64,000 bases of DNA from Parafrigoribacterium_A soli (GCF_040227235.1 NZ_JBELNZ010000003.1:124001-188000), one strand, 5' to 3'; counted from the stretch's first letter, positions 32,603 to 41,304 are shown. Numbers and translations: made by a program. Notes: generated by a model not told the origin, from the letters alone.

Positions 32603-34591
32603 CTACCGCGTCATCACCCAGGCGAGCAGGTAACTGCGGGAGTTGCCGTCGTCGATGCGCTTATCGGGCAGCGCCTCCGCATCCTTCAGCGCCTGCGCCT
32701 TCTGCGCATCCCCCGCCATCGCGGCGTACATGACCAGGTAGTCGCCGAGGGTCACGTCGTAGCCGTTCGGAGCGCCCTGCTGGAGGTTCCTCTCGATGCG
32801 CTCGGGGTCACCGCCGAGGTAGCCGGAGACCGGGCTCATCGGCAGCACCAGGATCGACAGCTTGGCGCTGGGATCCGCACTGAACCACGTGGCGTAGTCG
32901 CGCTTGCCGCCCCAGTTGAGCGGCACGATCGAATGCTGATAGCCCTGATACACCGGCTGCGAGGTGTCGAAGTTCGTCCAGTAGGCCTTGGCGGATGCGG
33001 CCTCGCTCGACAGCATCCACTCGGCCTCGTCCTTGAGCGCTGCGTTCTTCGTGACGCCGGCCCATAAAGCCAGACCATTCCAGGCGGAGACGGCCTCGGA
33101 GCTCGACTCCTGGTTGTTGCCGTCCGCGAAGGGCGAGTATCCGGATGCCCAGGAGTGCCCGGCGTAGGCATCGAACGTGCGGCGCACGGGGAAGTTCTTC
33201 GACGGACTGCTCGTGGCGAGGTCGGCGGCGAGCAGGTTGATCACCGGAGCGATCTTCTTCGCGAGCTTCGCGTCATGGGCCGCGGCGACGCTCGCCGCGT
33301 AGAGGAAGTAGCCGTAGTGGAAGTGGTGGTCGTTGAACTGGTCGGCGCCGAACGACGCCTTGAGACCGACCATCCCGCGCATCGTGCGGTCGTAGACGAA
33401 GCACTCGGTATCCCGGCCCTTGCAGCCCTTGGGGTCCGTCCACTTCGTCAACGCGGTCCCCAACTGCTTCTTCAGGGTCGTCGCCGAATCGTTGGCCCCG
33501 AGCTGGGTCGCGAGGTCGAGCAGGTTGGCAAGCCGATACAGCGCCTTGCCGCCGAAGTAGGTGTCGGTCGGCAACTGCGGAGCAGCATCCGTGTCCTTGG
33601 CCACCTGGGCCTTGAGATCGCTCTTCTGCTGTGCGGACAGCCGGTCGATCGGCAGCGAGTCGTCAGCCGTGACGCGCGGCGATGCCCACTTGAGTGTCGT
33701 TCCCGAGCACAGCGAAAGCGTGCCGTAGATGGAGGGGTAGTCGCCCAGCTCGCACTTCACGGAAGGATCGAGATCGGCCTTCTGGTGCGGCATTGCCACG
33801 AACGCCGTGTCGCCATTGCCGCGGTTGCGATAGCTGATCGCGGTCTCGACCTTCTTATCCGAGGTCGAATGCTTGATGGATGTCGACTCGAGCGGGTCCG
33901 CGAGTGCGGCGACCCTGTCCACGCTTCCGGCGCTCGGGGCGGCGAACCACACCGCGGACTGACCCTTGGCGAGGGTGACGGCACCGCCGTCCTTCTGCAC
34001 CTCACCCTTGGTGGCGAGACCGTAGTAGGAGTCCTGCACTTTCGCGCTCCACGTGTTTCCAGAGCGCGTCAGCGGGCGAGGGAGCTTCAGCGTCGCGTCC
34101 TGCTTCGCAGTGAAGCTCACGAGCGGCGAGCCCTCGGCGATGACGACGGAGCCGATCGACGTGCCTGCGGAGTCCAGCTCGTCGATGGTGACCGAGGCCT
34201 CGTCGTAGGCGACGATCTTGCTCGAGGCCGCCCCCGCATCCACGGAGAGGTCGGGCTGCATGCCGCCCGTGATCGTGTCTGCGCCGCTGTGTACGACGGG
34301 AATCCCGAAGGAGAAGCCCGTGTCGGTGAGCGCGAAGGAGAGCGGCAGTGGGAACACCGGCTGCGGCTTGTCGAAGACGAGGCCGGAGAACCACCGATTG
34401 GTCGGCGGGATGAGCCCGTGGGCGAGTCGCATCTGCGGCGTCTTGCCGACCTCGCGCTCCGGCATGCTCGACAGCGCAGCCGTGAGCCCGTGGCCGTTGT
34501 CGACGGGCTTGCGCTCGGTCGTCGCACAGCCCGCGAGGAGCGCCGCGGTGAGAGCGGTGGCGATGACTACGGCGCCGCGCCCGGCCCTCAT
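32603..34591 (-). CDS. GH81 endo-1,3-beta-glucanase lipoprotein
   Basis: A 662-residue exported enzyme that hydrolyses beta-1,3-glucan. The lipoprotein signal ends in ALLAGC (Cys22). The N-terminal beta-sandwich begins at LIPPTNRWFSGLVFD. The catalytic domain has FNDHHFHYGYFLYAASVA (Asp), GHSWASGYSPFADGNNQESS and SEAVSAWNGLALWAG (Glu). It is the last gene of a three-gene operon, overlapping the HlyD-like gene by 4 nt (ATGA). Coupling to a polysaccharide synthase suggests it trims or releases the operon's own polymer, not food. Confidence 0.92.
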   Translation of the reverse strand: MRAGRGAVVIATALTAALLAGCATTERKPVDNGHGLTAALSSMPEREVGKTPQMRLAHGLIPPTNRWFSGLVFDKPQPVFPLPLSFALTDTGFSFGIPVVHSGADTITGGMQPDLSVDAGAASSKIVAYDEASVTIDELDSAGTSIGSVVIAEGSPLVSFTAKQDATLKLPRPLTRSGNTWSAKVQDSYYGLATKGEVQKDGGAVTLAKGQSAVWFAAPSAGSVDRVAALADPLESTSIKHSTSDKKVETAISYRNRGNGDTAFVAMPHQKADLDPSVKCELGDYPSIYGTLSLCSGTTLKWASPRVTADDSLPIDRLSAQQKSDLKAQVAKDTDAAPQLPTDTYFGGKALYRLANLLDLATQLGANDSATTLKKQLGTALTKWTDPKGCKGRDTECFVYDRTMRGMVGLKASFGADQFNDHHFHYGYFLYAASVAAAHDAKLAKKIAPVINLLAADLATSSPSKNFPVRRTFDAYAGHSWASGYSPFADGNNQESSSEAVSAWNGLALWAGVTKNAALKDEAEWMLSSEAASAKAYWTNFDTSQPVYQGYQHSIVPLNWGGKRDYATWFSADPSAKLSILVLPMSPVSGYLGGDPERIERNLQQGAPNGYDVTLGDYLVMYAAMAGDAQKAQALKDAEALPDKRIDDGNSRSYLLAWVMTR

Positions 34592-35331
34592 AGGCCCACC
34601 TGCAGCAGCAGCGTGCGGAAGGTGTTCGTCACTCCCGAGAGCGGGCCGTTGTCGCGCAGGTGCATGATCGCGGTGACCGGTGTGCCTGGCTCGACGAGGC
34701 CGTCGTGACCTCCGTAGTCCAGACCGTTGCTGCGCACCTCGACGGTAGCGTTCGCCTGGCCGGCGGCCGTGCTCACTCGGATGACGGAGACCTCGCCGAG
34801 GATCTTCTGCGTATCCGGCAGCACGATCTCGACCTCGGCGCCCTTCTCGATGCGCGAGAAGTCGTAGGGGTCGAGCTTGAACTTCGCGAGCGTGTACAGG
34901 GACTTGCTGCGGTTGATGGTTGCGAGCGTCTCACCCGCGCCGATGAACCCGCCAACGGTGGCGCGCACGTTCGAGACGACTCCGGGCTGCGTGGCGATGA
35001 GTGTGAGCAGACCATCGGACCCGACCTCATATGCGGTCGTCGTCGGCAGCGTCTTGTGCTGTGCAGCGAGCGTGGAGATGGTGCTCATCAGGCTCGCACT
35101 CTGAATGGTGAGGAGCGGGTCACCGGTCTTGACCTTGTCGCCCTGCTTCACCGACTGCTTGACGACGGTGCCCGCGTAGTCCGACCCGACCGAGTACGAG
35201 ATCGCCTCGATGGATGCCGTGGTGCTCGCCACCTGCGACTCGCGCTTGTTGAGCATGAGGGTCGCCGCGGCGACGATCGCCAGGACGATGATGAATCCGT
35301 TCAGGAGTTTGAAGCGATTGGTCCAGGTCAT
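34588..35331 (-). CDS. HlyD-like membrane adaptor (biotinyl-lipoyl domain)
   Basis: 247 residues: one N-terminal helix (LLNGFIIVLAIVAAATLML), then a lipoyl-like half (YAGTVVKQSVKQGDKVKTGD) split by a short loop from its second half (GVVSNVRATVGGFIGAGETL), then a beta-barrel part. It is far shorter than drug-efflux adaptors. In a Gram-positive it cannot bridge to an outer membrane, so it probably acts on the extracytoplasmic side of the glycosyltransferase, as Alg44-type adaptors do. It is joined by 4-nt overlaps to both neighbours. Confidence 0.85.
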   Translation of the reverse strand: MTWTNRFKLLNGFIIVLAIVAAATLMLNKRESQVASTTASIEAISYSVGSDYAGTVVKQSVKQGDKVKTGDPLLTIQSASLMSTISTLAAQHKTLPTTTAYEVGSDGLLTLIATQPGVVSNVRATVGGFIGAGETLATINRSKSLYTLAKFKLDPYDFSRIEKGAEVEIVLPDTQKILGEVSVIRVSTAAGQANATVEVRSNGLDYGGHDGLVEPGTPVTAIMHLRDNGPLSGVTNTFRTLLLQVGL

Positions 35332-37157
35332 GATGCAATCTCCCTGCTGGTGACGTCGGCGCTGTTCGCGGCCCCGGCGTGGTCATGGACGTCGGTGCGG
35401 AACGCGCCCGCTGGCACGAGATCGGGCTCAGGCAGCTGCGAGCGCCGAGCGCCCTCGGACGTGGTGGCATGGAGCGGCATCGGCGCCGCGGCCGGGCGGC
35501 CGAAGGTGGAATACACCCGGGCCCTGGCCGGCGCACGGCGTGCCACGTGCGACTCGCGGAACGCCGCGAGGATGAAGACGGCGAACACGACGGTGTTCGT
35601 GACGTTCCACGCGGTGGCGAGGGTGAAGGTCTGGTGCCCGTAGTCCTTGAAGCCCGCGACGATCGACGTGAGCAACAGGAACACGAAGGTGAGCACCTGC
35701 GGAATCATGTAGTTGAACGGCGACACCCGCTTGCCGACGGCACCCGTGACGTGCCAGCCCTGCTCCTTGCCGGAGAACACGTTGATGAACGCCTTGAGGT
35801 AGATCGGGAACGACACCGTCGCGAGCACGAGTGTCTCCACCCGGAACGACCCCATCGTGTGCATGGCGAGCATGATCTGCAGGCCGTAGAAGCCCAGGTA
35901 GAAGAGCAGCCAGGTGACCCAGGTGACGGTGAGGTTCACCGGGCGCAGGTCGAAGTAGATCTCCAGCGGCGGCACCATCATGAGGATCAGCGGCGTGATG
36001 CCCACCAGGTAGTGCGTGGCGGTCACGGCATATTGCAGTCGCTGGTCGATCGTGAGGTTGCGGCGCGGGTTCAGCGGGTTGCGGCGCATCAGAATCTCGA
36101 AACCACCGGATGCCCACCGCAGTTGCTGCTTCGTGTAGTCCTCCACGGTTTCCGGCGCATCGCCCACGGCCAGCGTCACCGGGATGTAGATGGATCGCCA
36201 GCCCCGCTCGTGCAGCATGAGCGAGGTCCAGACATCCTCGGACTTCGACTTCGTGTAGATGCCACCGACCTCGTCGATCGCGGCGCGGCGGAAGATCACG
36301 TTGGTGCCGACGCAGAACGCGGCGTTGAAGCGGTTACGCCCCGGCTGGATGAAGCGGTAGAACACGGACTGCATGAAGCCCGCGCCGCGCGAGACGAGGT
36401 TGTGCATGTTTCCGTACGTCTGCGGCGTCTGCACGAAGGCGACGTCGTCATCGATGAAGAACGGCACCGTCTCGTAAAGGAAGTCCTCGTTCGGCACGAA
36501 GTCCGCGTCGAAGATCGCGAAGTACTCACCCTTGGCGTGGCCGAGCGCGTGGTTCACGTTTCCGGCCTTCGCGCCCCTGTGATCTTCGCGACGCACGTAC
36601 CAGGCGCCAACATCCGCCGCGAGGTCTCGCACCGCATCCGAGGAGCCGTCGTCGAGGATCCAGGTGGTGTGCTCCCCGCGCATGGCAACCGCGGCGGTTG
36701 CCGTGCGGCGAATGACCTCGAGGTCTTCGCCGTAGACGGTGATGAAGACATCGACGCCGATGCGGTGATTCCCGAGGAACATCGGCCAGTCCCTGGGCGA
36801 GTCGGCCGTGTTCTCACGGTCCATGGTCTCGCCGTCGTAGAGGCGCTCCTGGGCGTGATGGAACGTGAAGCTGCGTGGGTCATGCCCGCCGGAGAGAATC
36901 GTCCACATGGCGAAGAGCGCCTGCACGACGAGCAACAGCTCGGCCGACATGACGAGCGCGTAGGGAAGCCAGTCGCCGCGGTTCGTCGGGTTGAGCAGGA
37001 ACGCGGTGTACGCGACGATCCCGATGGTGGAGATGAGCACGAAGAGATACAGGGAGGGCGAGTGCACCGCGCCGTTCTCCGGCTTGCGCGGCAGAGGTGT
37101 CTCCTCGCCTCTGCGATGGCCCCGATAGGGGCTGCTCTTCCACAGGGAAGTCGTCAT
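35328..37157 (-). CDS. Processive family 2 glycosyltransferase (cellulose/curdlan synthase-like)
   Basis: 609-residue membrane synthase. Two N-terminal helices, a cytoplasmic GT-A domain with WILDDGSSDAV, FDADFVPNEDF (DxD), SEDVWTSLMLHERGW and QQLRWASGGFEI (QxxRW), then five or six helices. This motif set marks processive beta-glycan synthases that extrude their product. No PilZ domain is visible in the ~70-residue tail. The start is ATG 37157 with GGAG 9 nt upstream. The operon (GT2, HlyD-like, GH81) suggests a beta-1,3-glucan-type polymer, by inference. Confidence 0.93.
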   Translation of the reverse strand: MTTSLWKSSPYRGHRRGEETPLPRKPENGAVHSPSLYLFVLISTIGIVAYTAFLLNPTNRGDWLPYALVMSAELLLVVQALFAMWTILSGGHDPRSFTFHHAQERLYDGETMDRENTADSPRDWPMFLGNHRIGVDVFITVYGEDLEVIRRTATAAVAMRGEHTTWILDDGSSDAVRDLAADVGAWYVRREDHRGAKAGNVNHALGHAKGEYFAIFDADFVPNEDFLYETVPFFIDDDVAFVQTPQTYGNMHNLVSRGAGFMQSVFYRFIQPGRNRFNAAFCVGTNVIFRRAAIDEVGGIYTKSKSEDVWTSLMLHERGWRSIYIPVTLAVGDAPETVEDYTKQQLRWASGGFEILMRRNPLNPRRNLTIDQRLQYAVTATHYLVGITPLILMMVPPLEIYFDLRPVNLTVTWVTWLLFYLGFYGLQIMLAMHTMGSFRVETLVLATVSFPIYLKAFINVFSGKEQGWHVTGAVGKRVSPFNYMIPQVLTFVFLLLTSIVAGFKDYGHQTFTLATAWNVTNTVVFAVFILAAFRESHVARRAPARARVYSTFGRPAAAPMPLHATTSEGARRSQLPEPDLVPAGAFRTDVHDHAGAANSADVTSREIAS

Positions 37158-37521
37158 GCTGCAGTTCTCCATTTCCTTCTGGCGGGCACAGTGGCACCCG
37201 TCGCGAGTCTTGAACTAGCGGCGTCGTTGGCGTCAGAGGGGGAAGCTCCCCCGCGAGCGGAATGTGGGATTCGGTGACCGTGCCAACCCCAATTGGCCGG
37301 TGCCTCCAGGGGCGCCCATCCTCGTCCGCTCTGTTTCCAGACTAGGCACGGGCCCCCGAAGGCTGACAAGCGTTCACAGGCTATTCGGCGATTAGAGTTC
37401 TCTCAGCAATCGCCCGGAATGGGCCCGTCTCGGCGCCGCGATGTTACCCGTTCCGACTGTTAGGGTTGCCTAAGTTGAGCCTGTAAAAACGTGCTGGCTC
37501 TCTTAGCTGAAGGGGCTCGGA
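37158..37521. other. 364-bp control region between divergent operons
   Basis: No gene is visible. On the minus side a leader of about 170 nt precedes the glycosyltransferase gene and contains a strong hairpin (GGGGGAAGCTCCCCC, 37238-37252). A possible promoter is TTGTCA (37369-37364), 19 bp, TAGTCT (37344-37339). On the plus side a possible iron box lies at 37460-37478. I could not match the leader to a known riboswitch. Confidence 0.45.
37460..37478 (+). promoter_or_regulatory. Possible DtxR/IdeR-type iron box
   Basis: TTAGGGTTGCCTAAGTTGA matches the 19-bp DtxR/IdeR consensus at 14 positions and contains the dyad TTAGG-N4-CCTAA. It lies about 45 bp before the putative oxygenase gene. Chance match not excluded. 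Confidence 0.35.
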
Positions 37522-38292
37522 ATGAGCTACGTCAAGTCGGCACTTCTCGACGAAAAGGGCTTCGTCATCCTCGACAGGTACGACCAGTCAGCGGACCCGC
37601 AGGAGTGGAAAGACCTGGAGTACGTCGAGTGGAAATCCTCCGGCGTCACCCGCTTCGCGCCGCTCGCGAGCGCCAAGGGCGAGATCGAGGTCAACGGCTT
37701 CTGGAACCAGGAGCCACCCCGCACCGATAAGGACGGCGTGTGGATCGAGTCACAGGTCGCCAAGGCGCCGAACCTCGCCCGCCGCGCGCAGGAACCCGGG
37801 GCGAATGTGGGTCGCTGCCGCGTCATCGAGCTGCAGCCGAACTCGTACTCCGACGCCCTCTACAACCTGCACCAGGATGACAACAACCGGCTGAACCCCG
37901 ACGGCTCCGGTTGGATCGTGCGCGGCTTCTTCAACCTCACGGATGACGCGGACTCCTGCCTCGTGCTCCGCGAACAGCGTTTCGATCCCTCGACCGAGAT
38001 CCGCATCCCCCTGCCCGCCGGAGCGCAGGTCATCATCGACACCCAGCGGTTCTGGCACGCGACCTGGCACCCGGGCTCGGAGCCGCGCTACAACCTCATC
38101 ACATCCTGGGAGTGCGGCTCGGCACTCGATGCCTACATCGAGAAGTACCACGGCAGCAACGACCACGAGAATCCGCCGCTCGACCAGCAGGTCATTGACG
38201 ATGGTCAGGCGAGCGTGCAGCGCCGACTGGCGGAGCGTGCGACCGCCCTCGCGGATCGGGACCGGGAACACGCAGATCAAGCCGAAGGCTAG
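37522..38292 (+). CDS. Hypothetical protein, possible Fe(II)/2-oxoglutarate oxygenase fold
   Basis: 256 residues, no signal peptide. LHQDDNNRLN gives a possible His-x-Asp pair, RFWHATWHPG a distal His, and EPRYNLITSWE an Arg, in the order and spacing expected of phytanoyl-type 2-oxoglutarate oxygenases. This assignment is mine and is tentative. The start has AAGGGG 7 nt upstream. The DedA gene begins 2 bp after its stop, so the two are co-transcribed. A possible iron box precedes it. Confidence 0.6.
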   Translation: MSYVKSALLDEKGFVILDRYDQSADPQEWKDLEYVEWKSSGVTRFAPLASAKGEIEVNGFWNQEPPRTDKDGVWIESQVAKAPNLARRAQEPGANVGRCRVIELQPNSYSDALYNLHQDDNNRLNPDGSGWIVRGFFNLTDDADSCLVLREQRFDPSTEIRIPLPAGAQVIIDTQRFWHATWHPGSEPRYNLITSWECGSALDAYIEKYHGSNDHENPPLDQQVIDDGQASVQRRLAERATALADRDREHADQAEG

Positions 38293-38294
38293 AA

Positions 38295-38924
38295 ATGCTG
38301 CACCTTGCTGCCCTCGACGGGCAGGCGGCAAGCTGGTTGCACACCTTCGGACCGATCGTCTTCTACCTCATTGTGTGGGGACTCGTCTTCTCGGGCACGG
38401 GACTTTTCGTCGGCGTCTTCATTCCGTTCATTACGGGGGACTCACTGCTCTTCGCCGCTGGCCTCGTCGCCGCGAGCACGAGCAGCGTCAACATCTGGGT
38501 GCTCGCCATAGGCGTGGGCATCGCGGCGTTCCTCGGTGATCAGGTCGGCTTCGTGCTCGGTCGCCACTACGGCAGGCCGTATCTGGATCGGCGCAGGGGC
38601 GGCTGGATCAAGAACGCCGTGATCAAGTCCGAGAAGTTCTACGACAACCTCGGATGGTGGGCCGTCGTGGTCGCTCGCTTCATTCCCTGGGGCCGCGTCT
38701 TCGTTCCGCCCATCGCGGGCATCGCACGCATGGACTACGGCAGGTTTCTCGCCGCGAACCTCGTTGGGGCGCTGGTGTGGGGCGTGCTCATCACGGTCAC
38801 CGGGTACTTCGCGGCGAGCATCCCGGCGGTCAAGTCGGCGGCATACGCCGTGGGCGGAGCCTTCATCCTCGCCTCGATCATCGCCGGCATCGTCAGCTGG
38901 AGGCGCAATCGCGCCACGGCGTGA
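38295..38924 (+). CDS. DedA family membrane protein
   Basis: 209 residues of the DedA/SNARE-associated family. Motifs: FIPFITGDSLLFAAGL, FLGDQVGFVLGRHYGRP, and VARFIPWGRVFVPPIAGIAR with the conserved Arg residues, plus two C-terminal helices. DedA proteins act in membrane lipid recycling (some flip undecaprenyl phosphate or phospholipids). The gene is translationally linked to the gene before it and ends in a strong hairpin. Confidence 0.92.
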   Translation: MLHLAALDGQAASWLHTFGPIVFYLIVWGLVFSGTGLFVGVFIPFITGDSLLFAAGLVAASTSSVNIWVLAIGVGIAAFLGDQVGFVLGRHYGRPYLDRRRGGWIKNAVIKSEKFYDNLGWWAVVVARFIPWGRVFVPPIAGIARMDYGRFLAANLVGALVWGVLITVTGYFAASIPAVKSAAYAVGGAFILASIIAGIVSWRRNRATA

Positions 38925-38938
38925 CGTCCTGACGCACG

Positions 38939-38970
38939 GAAGGGGCCCGGCCGAGTGGCCGGGCCCCTTC
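38939..38970. terminator. Strong hairpin terminator between DedA and CsbD genes
   Basis: A perfect 14-bp stem (GAAGGGGCCCGGCC / GGCCGGGCCCCTTC) with a 4-nt loop. It sits between convergent genes and could serve both. There is no T-run, as is common in high-GC actinobacteria. Confidence 0.8.
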
Positions 38971-38983
38971 GCGATCGTGGGGC

Positions 38984-39160
38984 TCAGTCGCCCTTGAAGG
39001 CGTCCTTGACGTTTTCGCCGGCCTCTTTCATATTGGCCTTGAACTGGTCGCCCTTGCCTTCGGCTTCCAGCTTTTCGTCATCGGTCGCCTTGCCGACGGC
39101 CTCCTTGCCCTTGCCTCCGAGTTTCTCAGCAGCGTTCTCGGCCTTGTCATCCAAGCCCAT
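38984..39160 (-). CDS. CsbD family small stress protein
   Basis: 58 residues, too short for most ORF callers: MGLDDKAENAAEKLGGKGKE, then AVGKATDDEKLEAEGKGDQF, KANMKEAGENVKDAFKGD. This Lys/Glu/Ala-rich, helical composition with repeated GK motifs is the CsbD family, induced by general stress in Bacillus; biochemical role unknown. Start ATG 39160 has AGGAGGGG about 8 nt upstream. Confidence 0.9.
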   Translation of the reverse strand: MGLDDKAENAAEKLGGKGKEAVGKATDDEKLEAEGKGDQFKANMKEAGENVKDAFKGD

Positions 39161-39388
39161 GATGCACCCCTCCTACGGTTCGACAGTTCCCGCGACGGCC
39201 GTCAACGGGTTCTCTTCGAGCCTAGGTTTCGGTTCTGGGTATCCGCGCAGAATCAGAGGGGGTTGACAAAGCCCGACAGTGTGACAGTGCGGAATTTTTG
39301 CTGATCAGCGAGGAAATGACTTCCCTAGGGGAATGGGCTATGGTCTTCGGAAGCACGCCATCTGTACAACTGGGGAAGCGGAGTGATC

Positions 39389-39517
39389 ATGGCTGGAAAA
39401 TCGCCTCGAGGCAACGACTCGAAAAAGGAAGCCAAGCTGTCTTTGAAGGACAAGCGGGCCCAGAAGCGGGAGAAGGCAGAAGCCGCCCCCTTCATCAAGC
39501 CGCGCAAGGGCGCGTAG
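39389..39517 (+). CDS. Small basic Lys-rich protein, unknown function
   Basis: 42 residues: MAGKSPRGNDSKKEAKLSLK then DKRAQKREKAEAAPFIKPRK and GA. Very basic and helical. Similar short proteins occur widely in actinobacteria without known role; RNA or ribosome association would fit the charge but is only a guess. Evidence for a real gene is a good ribosome site (GGAG 5 nt upstream) and a 12-bp stem terminator directly downstream. The 228 bp upstream hold no other gene. Confidence 0.65.
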   Translation: MAGKSPRGNDSKKEAKLSLKDKRAQKREKAEAAPFIKPRKGA

Positions 39518-39528
39518 GCTGACGGGTC

Positions 39529-39557
39529 GGCGCGGCCCGCCCCGTGCGGGCCGCGCC
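39529..39557 (+). terminator. Hairpin terminator after the small basic protein gene
   Basis: 12-bp perfect stem GGCGCGGCCCGC / GCGGGCCGCGCC around CCCGT, followed by TCTTC. It lies between convergent genes. Confidence 0.75.
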
Positions 39558-39565
39558 TCTTCAGG

Positions 39566-40027
39566 TCAGGCCGCTTCAGCCGCCTTCTTGATGGCGGCGA
39601 GGGTGTCATGGATGCCGCTGCGCGCGGTCTCGGCACGAATGATGATCTCTGCCTCGGCATCCGCGCCATAGCGCTCGGTGAAGTAGGCCTCGCCGCCGGG
39701 GAGGAAGTTCCACGACTCCGTCATACGAGTTCCGCCGTCGACCGCCTCAAAGGTGTAGCCCCAGCGGGTGCGGTCGCCGCCTACGATGAAGGCGAACTCA
39801 CGACCGGGCTCATCCGCCACGACCTGCGAGCGCGTCTCCCAGGTCTTCTCGGGCGTCTCGTTGTGGCCGACGAACCAGGCGCCGACGCCGCGCGATTCGT
39901 CCTCCCACCAGCCACCGGTGCAGACGGGGCTCCACTCGCCCATCCGGGTGATGTCGGAGACGAGGCCGTAGAGCACCTCGGGTCTGCGGTTGACGAGGAT
40001 CGATTCAGATGCGCTGCGATTGTCCAT
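39566..40027 (-). CDS. SRPBCC family protein
   Basis: 153 residues of the polyketide-cyclase/START-like group: SILVNRRPEVLYGLVSDITRMGEWSP at the N-terminus, a central GGDRTRWGYTFEAVDGGTRM and the helix at the end. A ligand-binding cavity protein of unknown substrate. The start ATG 40027 has TAGGGT exactly 6 nt before it (leaderless). Confidence 0.9.
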   Translation of the reverse strand: MDNRSASESILVNRRPEVLYGLVSDITRMGEWSPVCTGGWWEDESRGVGAWFVGHNETPEKTWETRSQVVADEPGREFAFIVGGDRTRWGYTFEAVDGGTRMTESWNFLPGGEAYFTERYGADAEAEIIIRAETARSGIHDTLAAIKKAAEAA

Positions 40028-40052
40028 ATTCGAACCCTATGGCAGTCGAAAG

Positions 40053-40838
40053 CTACGACACGATTCGCTCGCGAAGCCCGGGCGTCACAACCAGTCCGCC
40101 GTCGGGCAGCACCGCGAGCACGTCCGCCGCGTGGCCCTCCACCAGTTCGTCCAGTTCCGTCGCCGGGGCGGCGAGGATCGCCGTGGCCAGCACGTCCGCG
40201 GTCACGATGTCGGGCGCGAAGACCGTGACCTGAACGAACCGCGGCTCGGCGCGGCCGCTCGGCCAGACATGGTCGCCGCGCTCGCTCAGGCCGGATGTCG
40301 CCACGGCCCGATGCTGCCCGAACAGTTCCAGCGAGGTCAGCATCGCGCCGCGGTCATCCGGGTCGACGACGCCCACCGCCCAGAGCCGGCCGGCGTCGGC
40401 CATCCCGTGACAGAGCACGTCGCCCCCGGCGTTGATGCACCAGTCCTCGAGTTCGGCCTCCGCGAGCGCGTGACCCGCGCGTTCGATCGCGAGCGCCTTG
40501 ACGACGCCGTTCAGGTCCACGACGCCATCCGGACGGTGCGGTGTGAAGGCGCCGTGGGTGGTGCCCCTCCACTCGATCGCGAGCGCGTAGACATCGCGCA
40601 GCTCGACGCTCGCGCTGCTGAGGCCGAGCTCGCCGCGGGCGACACGGCTCAGTTCCGACTCCGGGCGGTACAGGCTGAAGCGGTCGTCCAGCATCCGAAA
40701 GGCGCGCTCGACGCCGTCGCAGGCGTCGGTCCACCCCGGCCCGTCGTTCGCGCGTGCCGAAACCGACACCACCGTTCCCATCGAGTCGAAGCGAAGGTGC
40801 AGCAGCGCCTCCGCCGAGGTATCAGCCAAAGTGTGCAC
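40053..40838 (-). CDS. apbE: FAD:protein FMN transferase (ApbE)
   Basis: 261 residues. ApbE takes FMN from FAD and joins it to a Thr in an FMN-binding domain. Motifs: LRFDSMGTVVSVSA, FSLYRPESELSRV, VDLNGVVKALAIERA, INAGGDVLCHG and DVLATAILAAP with the metal-binding Asp. GTG at 40838 (VHTLADTSAE) is preferred over the longer upstream reading, and overlaps the FMN-binding gene by 17 bp. Its partner substrate is the product of that gene, in the same operon. Confidence 0.9.
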   Translation of the reverse strand: MHTLADTSAEALLHLRFDSMGTVVSVSARANDGPGWTDACDGVERAFRMLDDRFSLYRPESELSRVARGELGLSSASVELRDVYALAIEWRGTTHGAFTPHRPDGVVDLNGVVKALAIERAGHALAEAELEDWCINAGGDVLCHGMADAGRLWAVGVVDPDDRGAMLTSLELFGQHRAVATSGLSERGDHVWPSGRAEPRFVQVTVFAPDIVTADVLATAILAAPATELDELVEGHAADVLAVLPDGGLVVTPGLRERIVS

Positions 40839-41304
40839 TGTCGAGCGCAGCCTGCAGCGAGGTGAGGTAGCCGTCGGTCGTGAACGTGGCGCCGCTGACG
40901 CTGTCGACGTTCGCCGACTGGGCCTTGAGCACCTCGGAGCGGAGGATGGGCGCGGCATCCCGGCTGATGCGCACGGAGCGCCCGCCGTCATCCGTCAGCT
41001 TGAGCGCGGTCACGTCGGAGATCGCACCGCCGCGAATCGTCACCGAAACCTTGACCGTGCCGTAGGGGGTGTCGACGAGCGAGCCAGGGTAGGTGCCGTC
41101 GGCCGCTCCCGTGGACGCGGGTGCCGACGCCGACGCTGTCGCACCCGCGCTCGACTGCGGCACGGGGGTCGCCGCGGCGCCCGTGGACCTCGGCGTGGTT
41201 GACGGCGTCGCGACCGTGGCGGCGTGCTGGGCACCCACCTCCCAGCCGCCCAGGATGACCGCCCCCGAGGCGAGCACCGCGCCGATCACCGCTCGTACTC
41301 TCAC
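40822..41304 (-). CDS. FMN-binding domain protein (covalently flavinylated)
   Basis: 160 residues: an N-terminal membrane anchor (VIGAVLASGAVILGGWEVG), a Thr/Ser/Ala/Pro-rich spacer to about residue 68, then an FMN-binding domain ending in DSVSGATFTTDGY, where the Thr in SGAT is the expected FMN attachment site for ApbE. It resembles NqrC/RnfG-like electron carriers. Start GTG 41304 overlaps the reductase stop by 4 nt. It probably receives electrons from the reductase on the outer face of the membrane. Confidence 0.9.
   Translation of the reverse strand: MRVRAVIGAVLASGAVILGGWEVGAQHAATVATPSTTPRSTGAAATPVPQSSAGATASASAPASTGAADGTYPGSLVDTPYGTVKVSVTIRGGAISDVTALKLTDDGGRSVRISRDAAPILRSEVLKAQSANVDSVSGATFTTDGYLTSLQAALDSAHFG

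Noticed and set aside
35379..37277. 632-codon plus-strand frame opposite the glycosyltransferase
   Set aside because: Antisense shadow; rich in Arg, Val, His and Asp with no domain, while the minus strand has all GT2 motifs.
37158..37369. Known riboswitch (c-di-GMP or c-di-AMP) in the synthase leader
   Set aside because: I could not see the conserved core of either class; left as an unassigned structured leader.
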